The notes under the pieces are model-generated. The model was not told the origin of the DNA and did no database searches. It saw only the letters and a program-made list of their open reading frames with translations. A program made the translations under genes and the position numbers. 64,000 nt of DNA from Oscillospiraceae bacterium (GTDB lineage: Bacteria > Bacillota > Clostridia > Oscillospirales > Ruminococcaceae). Positions 52,057 through 60,621 of the stretch are shown here, piece after piece (position 1 is the stretch's first letter; each line of letters starts with the position of its first letter). Where the stretch lies: the NCBI GenBank assembly GCA_021200775.1, contig JAJQGB010000008.1, positions 1-64,000 on the forward strand, written 5' to 3'.

Positions 52057-52956
52057 ATGCCAAACAGTATAGAAGTTTTGAAAGAAATATCTTCAAAACA
52101 CGGTTGTCGCTTCATGATAAATGAGCATCTTAAAGAGCACACGTCCTTCAAAATCGGCGGTCCCTGCGATATAATGATTTTTCCTAACAGCGTGATGGCT
52201 CTGAAAGAACTAATTTCGGAAGCCGACAGATATATGATTCTCGGCAACGGCTCAAATGTCCTGTTTTCCGACAACGGCTACCGGGGAGCGATATTCGTCC
52301 TGAGCTCCGATATGTCGGATATCATAACCGACGGCGAATATATCACGGCTTCTGCCGGAGCATCTTTAGCAAGAGTCTGCAAGACAGCACTTGAATCTTC
52401 GCTCACAGGTCTAGAATTTGCTTACGGAATCCCCGGAAGCGTCGGCGGAGCAGTCTTCATGAACGCCGGAGCCTACGGCGGGGAAATGAAAGATGTAGTA
52501 GCAGAAGTAACCTGCATAAATCAGGCGGGAGAGATTATAACCTACCAAAGCGACAAGCTTGATTTCGGTTACCGTAGCTCACGCTTCACAAATTCTGGCG
52601 AAATAATCGTCTCCGCAAAATTCGGGCTCTCAACCGGCGACAAATCCGCAATCAAAGCCAGAATGGACGAGTTGATTGCAAGGCGCAAATCCCGCCAGCC
52701 ACTTGAATATCCAAGTGCAGGGTCTACTTTCAAAAGACCTGAAGGAACATATGCCGGACTTGTAATCGAAGAGTCAGGGCTTAAAGGCTATTCTATTGGC
52801 GGCGCAAAGGTCTCCGACAAGCACGCAAACTTCGTGATAAATACCGGAGACGCAACTGCCGCGGATGTGATGAATCTGATTTCTCACATAAAGAAAACAG
52901 TTTTTGCAAAAACTGGCTATCAGCTTGAATGTGAAGTCAAACTTATCGAAGAATAG
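52057..52956 (+). CDS. murB: UDP-N-acetylenolpyruvoylglucosamine reductase
   Basis: A 299-residue FAD enzyme that makes UDP-MurNAc. HTSFKIGGPCD, ILGNGSNVLFSD (FAD pyrophosphate loop), IPGSVGGAVFMNAGAYGGE and the late PSAGSTFKRP with the catalytic serine mark the short type II MurB form. Only a weak GGTGA ribosome site precedes the ATG, so it may depend on coupling with the gene 25 bp upstream. Confidence 0.94.
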   Translation: MPNSIEVLKEISSKHGCRFMINEHLKEHTSFKIGGPCDIMIFPNSVMALKELISEADRYMILGNGSNVLFSDNGYRGAIFVLSSDMSDIITDGEYITASAGASLARVCKTALESSLTGLEFAYGIPGSVGGAVFMNAGAYGGEMKDVVAEVTCINQAGEIITYQSDKLDFGYRSSRFTNSGEIIVSAKFGLSTGDKSAIKARMDELIARRKSRQPLEYPSAGSTFKRPEGTYAGLVIEESGLKGYSIGGAKVSDKHANFVINTGDATAADVMNLISHIKKTVFAKTGYQLECEVKLIEE

Positions 52957-52978
52957 GCTTTAATCTGGGAGGAAGAAT

Positions 52979-53839
52979 ATGAAAATCGTCATTGTAACGG
53001 GAATGTCGGGAGCAGGGAAGTCGAGCGCTATCAACTATCTTGAAGACATCGGCTACTACTGCATCGACAACATGCCTCCCGAAATGCTTTTGAGCTTCGC
53101 AAGATTTATAATCGGCTCGGATAAGCTGATAACCAAAGTCGCAATTTCGGTTGATATCCGTTCGGGCGAGCTTTTCTCGAAGTTCGAGGATTGCGTAAAC
53201 GCTTTAAGAGCTCCCGATGTCGAGTTATCTGTCTTATATCTCGATGCCGATGACGATACACTAGTGAAGAGATACAAAGAGACACGCCGCAAGCACCCAC
53301 TTGACGCCGAGGCGTTCGGAAACCTTTATAAGGCGATTTCGCTTGAACGTGAAGAGACAAAAAGAGCCAAAGAAATGTCCGATTTCTACATCGATACGAC
53401 CGACTTCGGAATGGCGGATTTCCGTGCAGAAATGGCGGAATTCTTCACCGATAAGGGCGCAAGAATGGCAATTAGCGTAATCTCCTTCGGTTTCAAGTAC
53501 GGAATCCCGAAGGATGCGGATTTGGTTTTTGACGTGAGATGCCTACCGAATCCATATTACGTCCCGGAGCTCAAAAACAAAACCGGACTCGATAGTGAAG
53601 TATATGACTATGTCATGTGCTTTTCTGAATCAAACGAAGTATTTGGAAGAATATACGACCTCCTAAGTTTAATGGTGCCCATGTACGAAAAGGAGGGCAA
53701 GCCTCGACTTGTCATTGCCTTTGGCTGTACCGGTGGAAGACATCGTTCCGTCAGCTTCGCAAGAAGGATGGCGGAAGCACTCACCCGGGACAAGCTTAGC
53801 GTAAGGGTGGAGCACCGGAGCCTTGAATCAAAGACATGA
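52979..53839 (+). CDS. rapZ: RapZ/YvcJ nucleotide-binding protein
   Basis: A 286-residue GTP/ATP-binding protein with P-loop GMSGAGKSS at 8-16 and GCTGGRHRSV in the C-terminal domain, which binds glucosamine-6-P in E. coli RapZ. In Firmicutes (YvcJ) the role in wall precursor supply is less clear. GGAGGAA precedes the ATG. It overlaps whiA by 4 bp, the conserved rapZ-whiA pairing. Confidence 0.93.
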   Translation: MKIVIVTGMSGAGKSSAINYLEDIGYYCIDNMPPEMLLSFARFIIGSDKLITKVAISVDIRSGELFSKFEDCVNALRAPDVELSVLYLDADDDTLVKRYKETRRKHPLDAEAFGNLYKAISLEREETKRAKEMSDFYIDTTDFGMADFRAEMAEFFTDKGARMAISVISFGFKYGIPKDADLVFDVRCLPNPYYVPELKNKTGLDSEVYDYVMCFSESNEVFGRIYDLLSLMVPMYEKEGKPRLVIAFGCTGGRHRSVSFARRMAEALTRDKLSVRVEHRSLESKT

Positions 53840-54783
53840 AAGTAAAATCTACAGAATCATTTGTATATAAAGTAAAATCCGAAGCGGCAGAATCCGTGAC
53901 AGGCAGAAAAAAGTCTGACGCCTGCCTTTTGGGAATGTTACTTCTGAGCGATAACTCCAACGGCGTTGCCTATAAAACCGATAACGAAGTCTGCAAAGAT
54001 TTGTTTTTAAGACTTGTCCGGCACGTAATTCCTGATGGCAGTATAAGCGAAGATGTAGTCCGCCACCGTGGCAGACTTCCTGAGTACAGAATCTCAGTTT
54101 CCGAGAAAAGTGATACAAATGCAGTTCTTAATCGTCTCGGAATATTGGATTTTGACTCCGGCGAGATTCTCAATCGTGCGGACAAGCTTGCGGACTCCAA
54201 TTTCGGCGCATTCATGACCGGAGTATTCCTAAGCTGTGGCAGAGTGACCGACCCCAATCACGAGTACCACCTTGAAATCGCAATTCCGAAAAGCTCAGAC
54301 GACAGAATCTATAGCGGAATAAGCGAGCTTCTGGAAAAGCACATAGGACTCATCCCAAAGCGCCTGACTCGTAGTGAGCAGAAAATCCTCTATTTCAAGG
54401 ACAGCGAAAATATCGAAGATATGCTGACATTAATTGGCGCAACCGGTGCAAGCCTTGAAGTGATGAACACTAAGGTCTATAAAGACATCCGAAACCGTGC
54501 CAACAGGGCAACTAACTGCGACACAGCTAATCTGGAACGTCAGAATATTTCAGCACAGAGACAGCTCGAAGCTATAAAAGTAATCGAAAACTCTACCAAA
54601 GGTTTGTCTCAGCTTTCGGACGAGCTTCGGGAGGCGGCAACACTCAGACTTAAATATCCGGAATACGCACTGAGCGAACTTGCATCGGAATTCAATCCGC
54701 CACTGTCTCGCTCGGGAGTCAATCACAGATTTAAGAAGTTAATAGAAATTGCGGACAACATAAACAAATCCAAAGAAGGGTAA
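53836..54783 (+). CDS. whiA: WhiA, DNA-binding protein with LAGLIDADG-like and HTH domains
   Basis: A 315-residue protein: N-terminal homing-endonuclease-like fold (about 85-210) without nuclease residues, and a C-terminal HTH with LREAATLRLKYPEYALSELA followed by SGVNHRFKKL. It acts in cell division and chromosome segregation in Firmicutes. It is 2 bp from dnaE. Confidence 0.92.
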   Translation: MKVKSTESFVYKVKSEAAESVTGRKKSDACLLGMLLLSDNSNGVAYKTDNEVCKDLFLRLVRHVIPDGSISEDVVRHRGRLPEYRISVSEKSDTNAVLNRLGILDFDSGEILNRADKLADSNFGAFMTGVFLSCGRVTDPNHEYHLEIAIPKSSDDRIYSGISELLEKHIGLIPKRLTRSEQKILYFKDSENIEDMLTLIGATGASLEVMNTKVYKDIRNRANRATNCDTANLERQNISAQRQLEAIKVIENSTKGLSQLSDELREAATLRLKYPEYALSELASEFNPPLSRSGVNHRFKKLIEIADNINKSKEG

Positions 54784-54785
54784 CT

Positions 54786-57700
54786 ATGGCGAACTTTGTT
54801 CATCTTCATGTTCATAGTGAATATTCGCTTCTTGACGGTGCTTGCAGGCTTAAAAGCTTAGTCAACCGTGTCAAGGAGCTTGGGATGGACTCTGTCGCTG
54901 TGACCGACCACGGCAATCTCTTTGCGGCTGTCGAGTTCTATAAGATAGCCAAAGCCGCCGGAATAAAGCCGATTATCGGCTGTGAAATGTACGTCGCCCC
55001 GAGAACAAGATTCGACAAGGCGGGGAAGATAGACAACCCGTATCACCTGATAATCTTATGCAAAAACGAAACCGGCTACAAGAATCTCTGCAAGCTCACT
55101 TCTCTTTCCTACACAGAAGGCTTCTACCGCAAGCCGAGAATCGATTTTGAACTGCTTGAAAAGTACCATGAGGGTCTTGTATGCCTGTCCGGCTGTATTG
55201 CCGGCGAAGTCCCGAGGCTTCTGAGTGCCGGAGATTATGCAAATGCAAAAAAGACTGTTCTCAAATATAAAGCGCTTTTTGGTGATGACTACTACATCGA
55301 GGTTCAGAACCACGATTTTGATGACGAGACGAGAATTCTGCCGTATCTCTTCAAACTCAGCGACGAAACCGGTGTCAGACTCGCCGCAACGAACGACGCA
55401 CATTATATAAACCGCACCGATGCACCTGCCCAGAAGGTGCTCATGCGAATCGCCACAAATACCGCACTTGACGACCCGGACGGAATGAGCTTCCCGAACG
55501 ACGAGTTCTATATCAAATCAGAGGAAGAAATGCTTTCTTCATTCTTGGGTCATCAGGAAGCGGTTTACAATACTGTCGAGATAGCTAACAAGTGCAACGT
55601 AGAATTTGAATTCGGAGTGACAAAGCTTCCTGCATTTTCAATTGAAGGCGTCACCGATAACGAAGCATATCTAAGGCAGATGAGCCTTGATGGACTGGAA
55701 AAGCGTTACGGTGACAATATCACCGACGAAATCAGGGAACGCCTTGAATATGAACTGAGCGTAATTTCAGGTATGGGCTATGTCAATTATTATCTCATAG
55801 TCTGGGACTTCATAAACTATGCCAAAACCCACGGAATTCCTGTAGGTCCTGGAAGAGGCTCGGGAGCCGGAAGCCTGGTAGCCTACTGCATCGGCATAAC
55901 CGGAATCGACCCGATTAAATATAATCTTCTTTTCGAGAGATTTCTCAATCCTGAAAGAGTTTCTATGCCCGACTTCGATATCGATTTCTGTATCGAGGGC
56001 AGGCAGGACGTCATCGACTATGTAAAACGCCGTTACGGCGAAGACCACGTCGCACAGATAGTTACATTTGGAACGATGGCGGCGAAGAATGCCGTCAGAG
56101 ACTGTGGCAGAGTAATGGGATTACCTTACAGCCTCACCGACAAGGTGGCAAAGGCAATTCAGTTCGGAGACACTCTGAGTACCGTTAAAGAGAATTCTCC
56201 CGTCGTAAAAGAACTCTATAACTCCTCACCTCAGGTAAAAGAGCTGATTGATATGGCGGAGCAGATTGAGGGTATGCCACGTCACTGTTCAATCCACGCC
56301 GCAGGAGTGGTAATTACTGCCGGACCCGTGTCCGACTATGTTCCTCTTATGACAAATGACGGTCAGCTTGTGACGCAGTACACGATGGGCGTTCTCGAAA
56401 GCTTAGGAATACTGAAAATCGACTTTCTGGGACTTCGGAACCTGACAGTCATCCGTGATGCAGTAAGAGAAATCAGAAAGACAGAACCTGATTTTGATAT
56501 AGAGAAGATTCCGCTTGACGACAAAGCGGTGTATGAAATGCTTTCCGAGGGCGATACCGTCGGAGTTTTCCAGTTTGAATCGCAGGGAATGACGAGCACC
56601 ATAATGCGGCTTGTCCCGGAGGACATAGAAGACCTGATAGCGGTAATCTCCCTTTATCGTCCCGGACCGATGGATTCTATTCCGACCTATATCCGGAACC
56701 GTCACAACAAAAATCTGATTACCTATAAAACACCTCTTCTGAAGCCGATTCTGGACGTCACCTACGGCTGTATCGTCTATCAGGAGCAGGTAATGCAGAT
56801 TTTCCGGAGTCTTGCCGGCTATTCCTACGGCAGAGCGGACATTGTCCGTCGAGCGATGTCCAAAAAGAAGCACGATGTTCTCGAAAACGAACGAAAGGCG
56901 TTCATCTACGGAGAGAAGAACCCCGACGGCTCGGTCAACTGTTGCGGTTGTGTGGCAAATGGCATTTCCGTGAAGATTGCCAATGAGCTTTTCGATGAGA
57001 TGACAAGCTTCGCTTCCTATGCATTCAACAAGTCCCACGCCGCCGCATATGCAACCGTCGCATACGAAACTGCGTACTTAAAGAGACATTACTTCAAGGA
57101 GTACATGTCTGCGCTTATGACAAGCGTTTTAGATAATGTCGCCAAAATCACAGAGTATTCCTCCGAGTGCGAGTCAAAAGGCGTTAAAATCCTTCCACCA
57201 GATATCAACAAGAGCCGGGATATATTCATCCCGAATGAAGACGGAATACGCTACGGCTTGCTCGCCGTCAAGAGCCTCGGAAGGAGCGCAATTAACGCAA
57301 TTTTGCAGGAGCGTGACAAAAACGGTGAATTCACTTCTTTGGTTGACTTCATACAAAGAACCCGTGGCGCCGAGGTAACAGTCCGCTCAATAGAGAGTCT
57401 CATTATGTGCGGAGCGTTTGACTGTTTTGGGACTAATCGCCGGCAGATGCTTTCAAGCTATGATGCGATTCTTAACGCCGTTTCGAGCGAGTCAAGAGCG
57501 GGCATTGACGGTCAGACAGATTTATTTGGAAGTGTGGGAAATACATCCCCCGAGCTGTCGCTTCCTTATGTTGAGGAGTATTCGCTTGTGGAGCTTTTGG
57601 AGATGGAGAAGGAGACAACCGGAATCTATCTCTCCGGACACCCACTTGCGGAGTATTCCGGATGGAGGACTGCTTCCGGAATGACGACCGCCAAAAAGAT

Positions 57701-58247
57701 TATTGACGGCGTTTCAGACAATCCTCCGACATTCAAAGACAGGCAGGAAGTAAGCCTGATGGCAATCTTCCGTTCAAAGAGAGTCCACAACACAAAAGGC
57801 GGTTCACCGATGGCGTTCTGTATTGTTGAGGATGCCACCGCCGAGATAGAGGCTATTGTGTTTTCAAAAAACTACGAGTCGGTGAGAGAGTATCTTGCAA
57901 ATGGAGCCCGGCTCGTGATAACCGGCAGGCTTTCAGTGAGGGATGACGATACCCCGAAAATTCTTGTAAGCAATATTCAGAATATCTACGACTATGTCGA
58001 AGAGCTCAAAAAAAGACCGCTTTGCTTGAAGCTGAAATCCACCGATAAGGAAAGAATATCGGCTTTAAGAAAGCTTTGTGAAGAGAATAAGGGCTCCGGG
58101 AGAATAATCGGCTATCTTTCCGACGTAAAAAAATCCACCGACATCAAGGGTGCAAATTCAATCAATATCAGTTCCGATACAATTTCCGAGCTGATTAAGA
58201 TATTCGGCGTTGAAAACGTCAAGTTTACAATCAAGAAAGGACAATGA
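54786..58247 (+). CDS. dnaE: DNA polymerase III alpha subunit
   Basis: A 1153-residue replicative polymerase of the DnaE type (Firmicutes also use PolC). The PHP domain begins FVHLHVHSEYSLLDGA; the catalytic palm has PDFDIDF near residue 397, with GPGRGSGAGSLVAY upstream and RPGPMDSIP in the middle. A C-terminal OB-fold (about 985-1070) is followed by a short tail. It lies between whiA and an exported GH26 enzyme, whose start region overlaps its stop. Confidence 0.95.
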   Translation: MANFVHLHVHSEYSLLDGACRLKSLVNRVKELGMDSVAVTDHGNLFAAVEFYKIAKAAGIKPIIGCEMYVAPRTRFDKAGKIDNPYHLIILCKNETGYKNLCKLTSLSYTEGFYRKPRIDFELLEKYHEGLVCLSGCIAGEVPRLLSAGDYANAKKTVLKYKALFGDDYYIEVQNHDFDDETRILPYLFKLSDETGVRLAATNDAHYINRTDAPAQKVLMRIATNTALDDPDGMSFPNDEFYIKSEEEMLSSFLGHQEAVYNTVEIANKCNVEFEFGVTKLPAFSIEGVTDNEAYLRQMSLDGLEKRYGDNITDEIRERLEYELSVISGMGYVNYYLIVWDFINYAKTHGIPVGPGRGSGAGSLVAYCIGITGIDPIKYNLLFERFLNPERVSMPDFDIDFCIEGRQDVIDYVKRRYGEDHVAQIVTFGTMAAKNAVRDCGRVMGLPYSLTDKVAKAIQFGDTLSTVKENSPVVKELYNSSPQVKELIDMAEQIEGMPRHCSIHAAGVVITAGPVSDYVPLMTNDGQLVTQYTMGVLESLGILKIDFLGLRNLTVIRDAVREIRKTEPDFDIEKIPLDDKAVYEMLSEGDTVGVFQFESQGMTSTIMRLVPEDIEDLIAVISLYRPGPMDSIPTYIRNRHNKNLITYKTPLLKPILDVTYGCIVYQEQVMQIFRSLAGYSYGRADIVRRAMSKKKHDVLENERKAFIYGEKNPDGSVNCCGCVANGISVKIANELFDEMTSFASYAFNKSHAAAYATVAYETAYLKRHYFKEYMSALMTSVLDNVAKITEYSSECESKGVKILPPDINKSRDIFIPNEDGIRYGLLAVKSLGRSAINAILQERDKNGEFTSLVDFIQRTRGAEVTVRSIESLIMCGAFDCFGTNRRQMLSSYDAILNAVSSESRAGIDGQTDLFGSVGNTSPELSLPYVEEYSLVELLEMEKETTGIYLSGHPLAEYSGWRTASGMTTAKKIIDGVSDNPPTFKDRQEVSLMAIFRSKRVHNTKGGSPMAFCIVEDATAEIEAIVFSKNYESVREYLANGARLVITGRLSVRDDDTPKILVSNIQNIYDYVEELKKRPLCLKLKSTDKERISALRKLCEENKGSGRIIGYLSDVKKSTDIKGANSINISSDTISELIKIFGVENVKFTIKKGQ

Positions 58248-58249
58248 CA

Positions 58250-59809
58250 ATGAAAAAATTACTTCAAGGCATCGTCTGTATGCTTACGATTGCGGCAATT
58301 CTTTGTACTACAGCCTGTGGCACAGCCGTCATGGAGAATGCCACCTTCGGCGACGTAAGAAGTGACTACAACACATCCCTCGATTTGACTGAGAATACAT
58401 ACACCGAGAACAATGCTCCGAGCGACTACTACCAGCTCCTTGAATTTGAGGACGCCACCCTGGGCGGAAATTGCTCCATCAAGAGCAATGAGCTCTTCTC
58501 CGGCGGCTTGGGCGTTACCGGGCTTAATTCCGACAGCGATTCGATGGTATTGTCCTTCGAGATTGAAAACTCCGGCTTCTACAATCTGACTGTTTCAGCA
58601 TACACCTCTGATGCCGGAAGAACCAATTATGCCAATCTTGACGGAAGCTATATCGGCTCGGTTGAGTGTGAAGTCGGGAAAGAAGTCTGCGACGTAACTC
58701 TCGAATACATCTATATGAGCGCAGGCACTCACGAGTTCTCAATGACAGTAAGCTGGGGTTGGGTCGACTACGATTGCCTGACAATCACTGCTTCCGATAT
58801 AAATATCGAGGACGTCTACAACGTTACCTGCTCTCTCTCAAACGAAAACGCCGATGACAACACAGTAAGGCTCTATAATTTCTTGTGTGACATCTATGGC
58901 AAGTACACTCTCACCGGTCAGTTCGCCGACGCAAGCAGAGATTCTGAGGAATACGAGTGGATTACATCCATCACCGGCGAAGAATTTGCGGTTTTGGGTC
59001 TTGACATGATGAACTACACTCCCGTTGCACAGGCAAACAATGCTTCAACCGAAACCGTTGAAAGGGCATATGACTGGTATGTCAACTGCGGCGGAATAGT
59101 CCAGATTTGCTGGCACTGGCAGTCGCCCGAAGGCTATGTTTCCGATAATGGGGAATGGTACAGCTCATTCTACACCGAATATTCAACCATAGACCTTGAC
59201 AAAGCAATGAACGGCGAGGACGACGAGCTCTATAACCAATTGGTCGAGGACATGCATGAGATAGCTTCAAAGCTCCAGATTCTCAGAGACTATGGCGTTC
59301 CTGTTCTCTGGAGACCGCTTCATGAGGCATCCGGCGCATGGTTCTGGTGGGGAGATTGCTCTTCTGAAAGCTATATCGCACTTTACAGACTCATGTACGA
59401 GATATTCACCGAGGAATACGAGCTTACAAACCTCATCTGGGTCTGGAACGGTCAGGATGCCGACTGGTACCCGGGAGATGACGTTGTCGATATAATCGCA
59501 TGGGATATCTACCCCGGCGAAAACGAGTACTCATCTCAGGCGGCAACCTTCATCGAAGCCTACAAGTGCTCTGACGAAACCAAGCTTGTTGCTCTTTCCG
59601 AAAACGGCTGTATTCCCGACCCGGACAACCTTCAGCAGGACAACATCCATTGGCTCTACTGGGGAGTATGGAGTGGAGACTTCGTCTATACATGGAAGGG
59701 CTATAACGAGTCCTACACCGAAGAAAGTATGCTGATTAAGGCATATGAGAGTGACTACACACTGACGCTTGCCGAACTGCCGGATTTGACAAAGTACCGG
59801 CTTGATTGA
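58250..59809 (+). CDS. GH26 lipoprotein, probable beta-mannanase with CBM35-like domain
   Basis: A 519-residue surface lipoprotein with lipobox TTAC (C23). A CBM35/6-like beta domain at about 60-185 (YYQLLEFEDATLGGN opening) is followed by a GH26 catalytic barrel at about 205-505. The acid/base E359 lies in WRPLHEASGAWFWWG and the nucleophile E451 in ALSENGCIPDP, as in beta-1,4-mannanases. The start is ATG 58250, 8 nt after AAAGGA; the ATG at 58244 is too close. It is directly behind dnaE and followed by an esterase gene, suggesting deacetylation plus cleavage of mannan. Confidence 0.88.
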   Translation: MKKLLQGIVCMLTIAAILCTTACGTAVMENATFGDVRSDYNTSLDLTENTYTENNAPSDYYQLLEFEDATLGGNCSIKSNELFSGGLGVTGLNSDSDSMVLSFEIENSGFYNLTVSAYTSDAGRTNYANLDGSYIGSVECEVGKEVCDVTLEYIYMSAGTHEFSMTVSWGWVDYDCLTITASDINIEDVYNVTCSLSNENADDNTVRLYNFLCDIYGKYTLTGQFADASRDSEEYEWITSITGEEFAVLGLDMMNYTPVAQANNASTETVERAYDWYVNCGGIVQICWHWQSPEGYVSDNGEWYSSFYTEYSTIDLDKAMNGEDDELYNQLVEDMHEIASKLQILRDYGVPVLWRPLHEASGAWFWWGDCSSESYIALYRLMYEIFTEEYELTNLIWVWNGQDADWYPGDDVVDIIAWDIYPGENEYSSQAATFIEAYKCSDETKLVALSENGCIPDPDNLQQDNIHWLYWGVWSGDFVYTWKGYNESYTEESMLIKAYESDYTLTLAELPDLTKYRLD

Positions 59810-59848
59810 CGCAAAATCCAACACTAAAATATATTTGGAGGAATTAAC

Positions 59849-60472
59849 ATGATTAAACTACTATTCCAGGGCGACAGCATAACCGACATGGGCAGAGACC
59901 GTGAGAATATCCACGACCTCGGCTGGGGCTATCCTAGATATGCGGCACCCGCACTGAAGGAACTTTGCCCTGATGTCGAGTTCGAGTTTGTCGACCTTGC
60001 AATCGGCGGCGACCAGACAAGTAATCTTGTCGAGCGCTTAGAAAGCGACTTTGTCGAGGTTCAGCCGGACATCTGCTCAATTCTCATCGGCATCAACGAT
60101 GTGTGGAGCCATGCAGGCGACAGAGACTGGATGAGCGACGAGCAGTTCGAGAAGAACTACAGAACAATTCTTGATGCACTCAAAGAGAGAACTAATGCCA
60201 GAATTATGCTCATGGAGCCGTTTCTGATTCCCGTTCCCGACAAGCTCTACTTCAGAGAAGACCTCTACAAGAAGACGGAAGTCATAAGAAAGCTTGCCCG
60301 TGAGTATGCAGATGTCTATGTTCCACTTGACGGACTTCTCAACTCCGCATTCATAGGCGACGACCCTGTATCATTCGCCGAGGACGGCGTTCATCCGACC
60401 GAAAAGGGCGCAAGGCTTATCGGTAAGATTTATGCCGAGTACATGAAGAAGATTGTAGACAAAATCAAGTAA
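59849..60472 (+). CDS. SGNH/GDSL esterase, probable carbohydrate esterase
   Basis: A 207-residue SGNH hydrolase. Block I GDSITD holds nucleophile S10, block II has G53/G54, block III GIND has N83 and block V DGVHPTEKG has D179 and H182. There is no signal peptide, so it should act in the cytoplasm, perhaps removing acetyl groups from imported mannan or xylan oligosaccharides (inference from the GH26 neighbour). GGAGG precedes the ATG. Confidence 0.87.
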   Translation: MIKLLFQGDSITDMGRDRENIHDLGWGYPRYAAPALKELCPDVEFEFVDLAIGGDQTSNLVERLESDFVEVQPDICSILIGINDVWSHAGDRDWMSDEQFEKNYRTILDALKERTNARIMLMEPFLIPVPDKLYFREDLYKKTEVIRKLAREYADVYVPLDGLLNSAFIGDDPVSFAEDGVHPTEKGARLIGKIYAEYMKKIVDKIK

Positions 60473-60483
60473 TCAGAATCAAG

Positions 60484-60520
60484 TGCGCTTCTCTGAAAAA
60501 GGGAAGCGCATTTTCTTTAG
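60484..60520 (+). terminator. Terminator of the murD-SGNH cluster
   Basis: TGCGCTTC/GAAGCGCA (8 bp) with loop TCTGAAAAAGG is followed by TTTTCTTT. Confidence 0.85.
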
Positions 60521-60550
60521 AAAAATAGGGCTTTATAGTGCATGGGGTTC

Positions 60551-60579
60551 TTGAAATATGTCGCTTGAAGTGGTATAAT
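60551..60579 (+). promoter_or_regulatory. Promoter of recJ-relA
   Basis: TTGAAA at 60551-60556, 17-bp spacer, TATAAT at 60574-60579. Confidence 0.82.
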
Positions 60580-60621
60580 AACTCCATTCGCAGATATTTT
60601 CGGACAAAGGAAGGAAACGGC

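Noticed and set aside
54858-57838. Multiple antisense and alternate-frame ORFs within dnaE
   Set aside because: Shadows of a well-supported gene with family-wide motifs.
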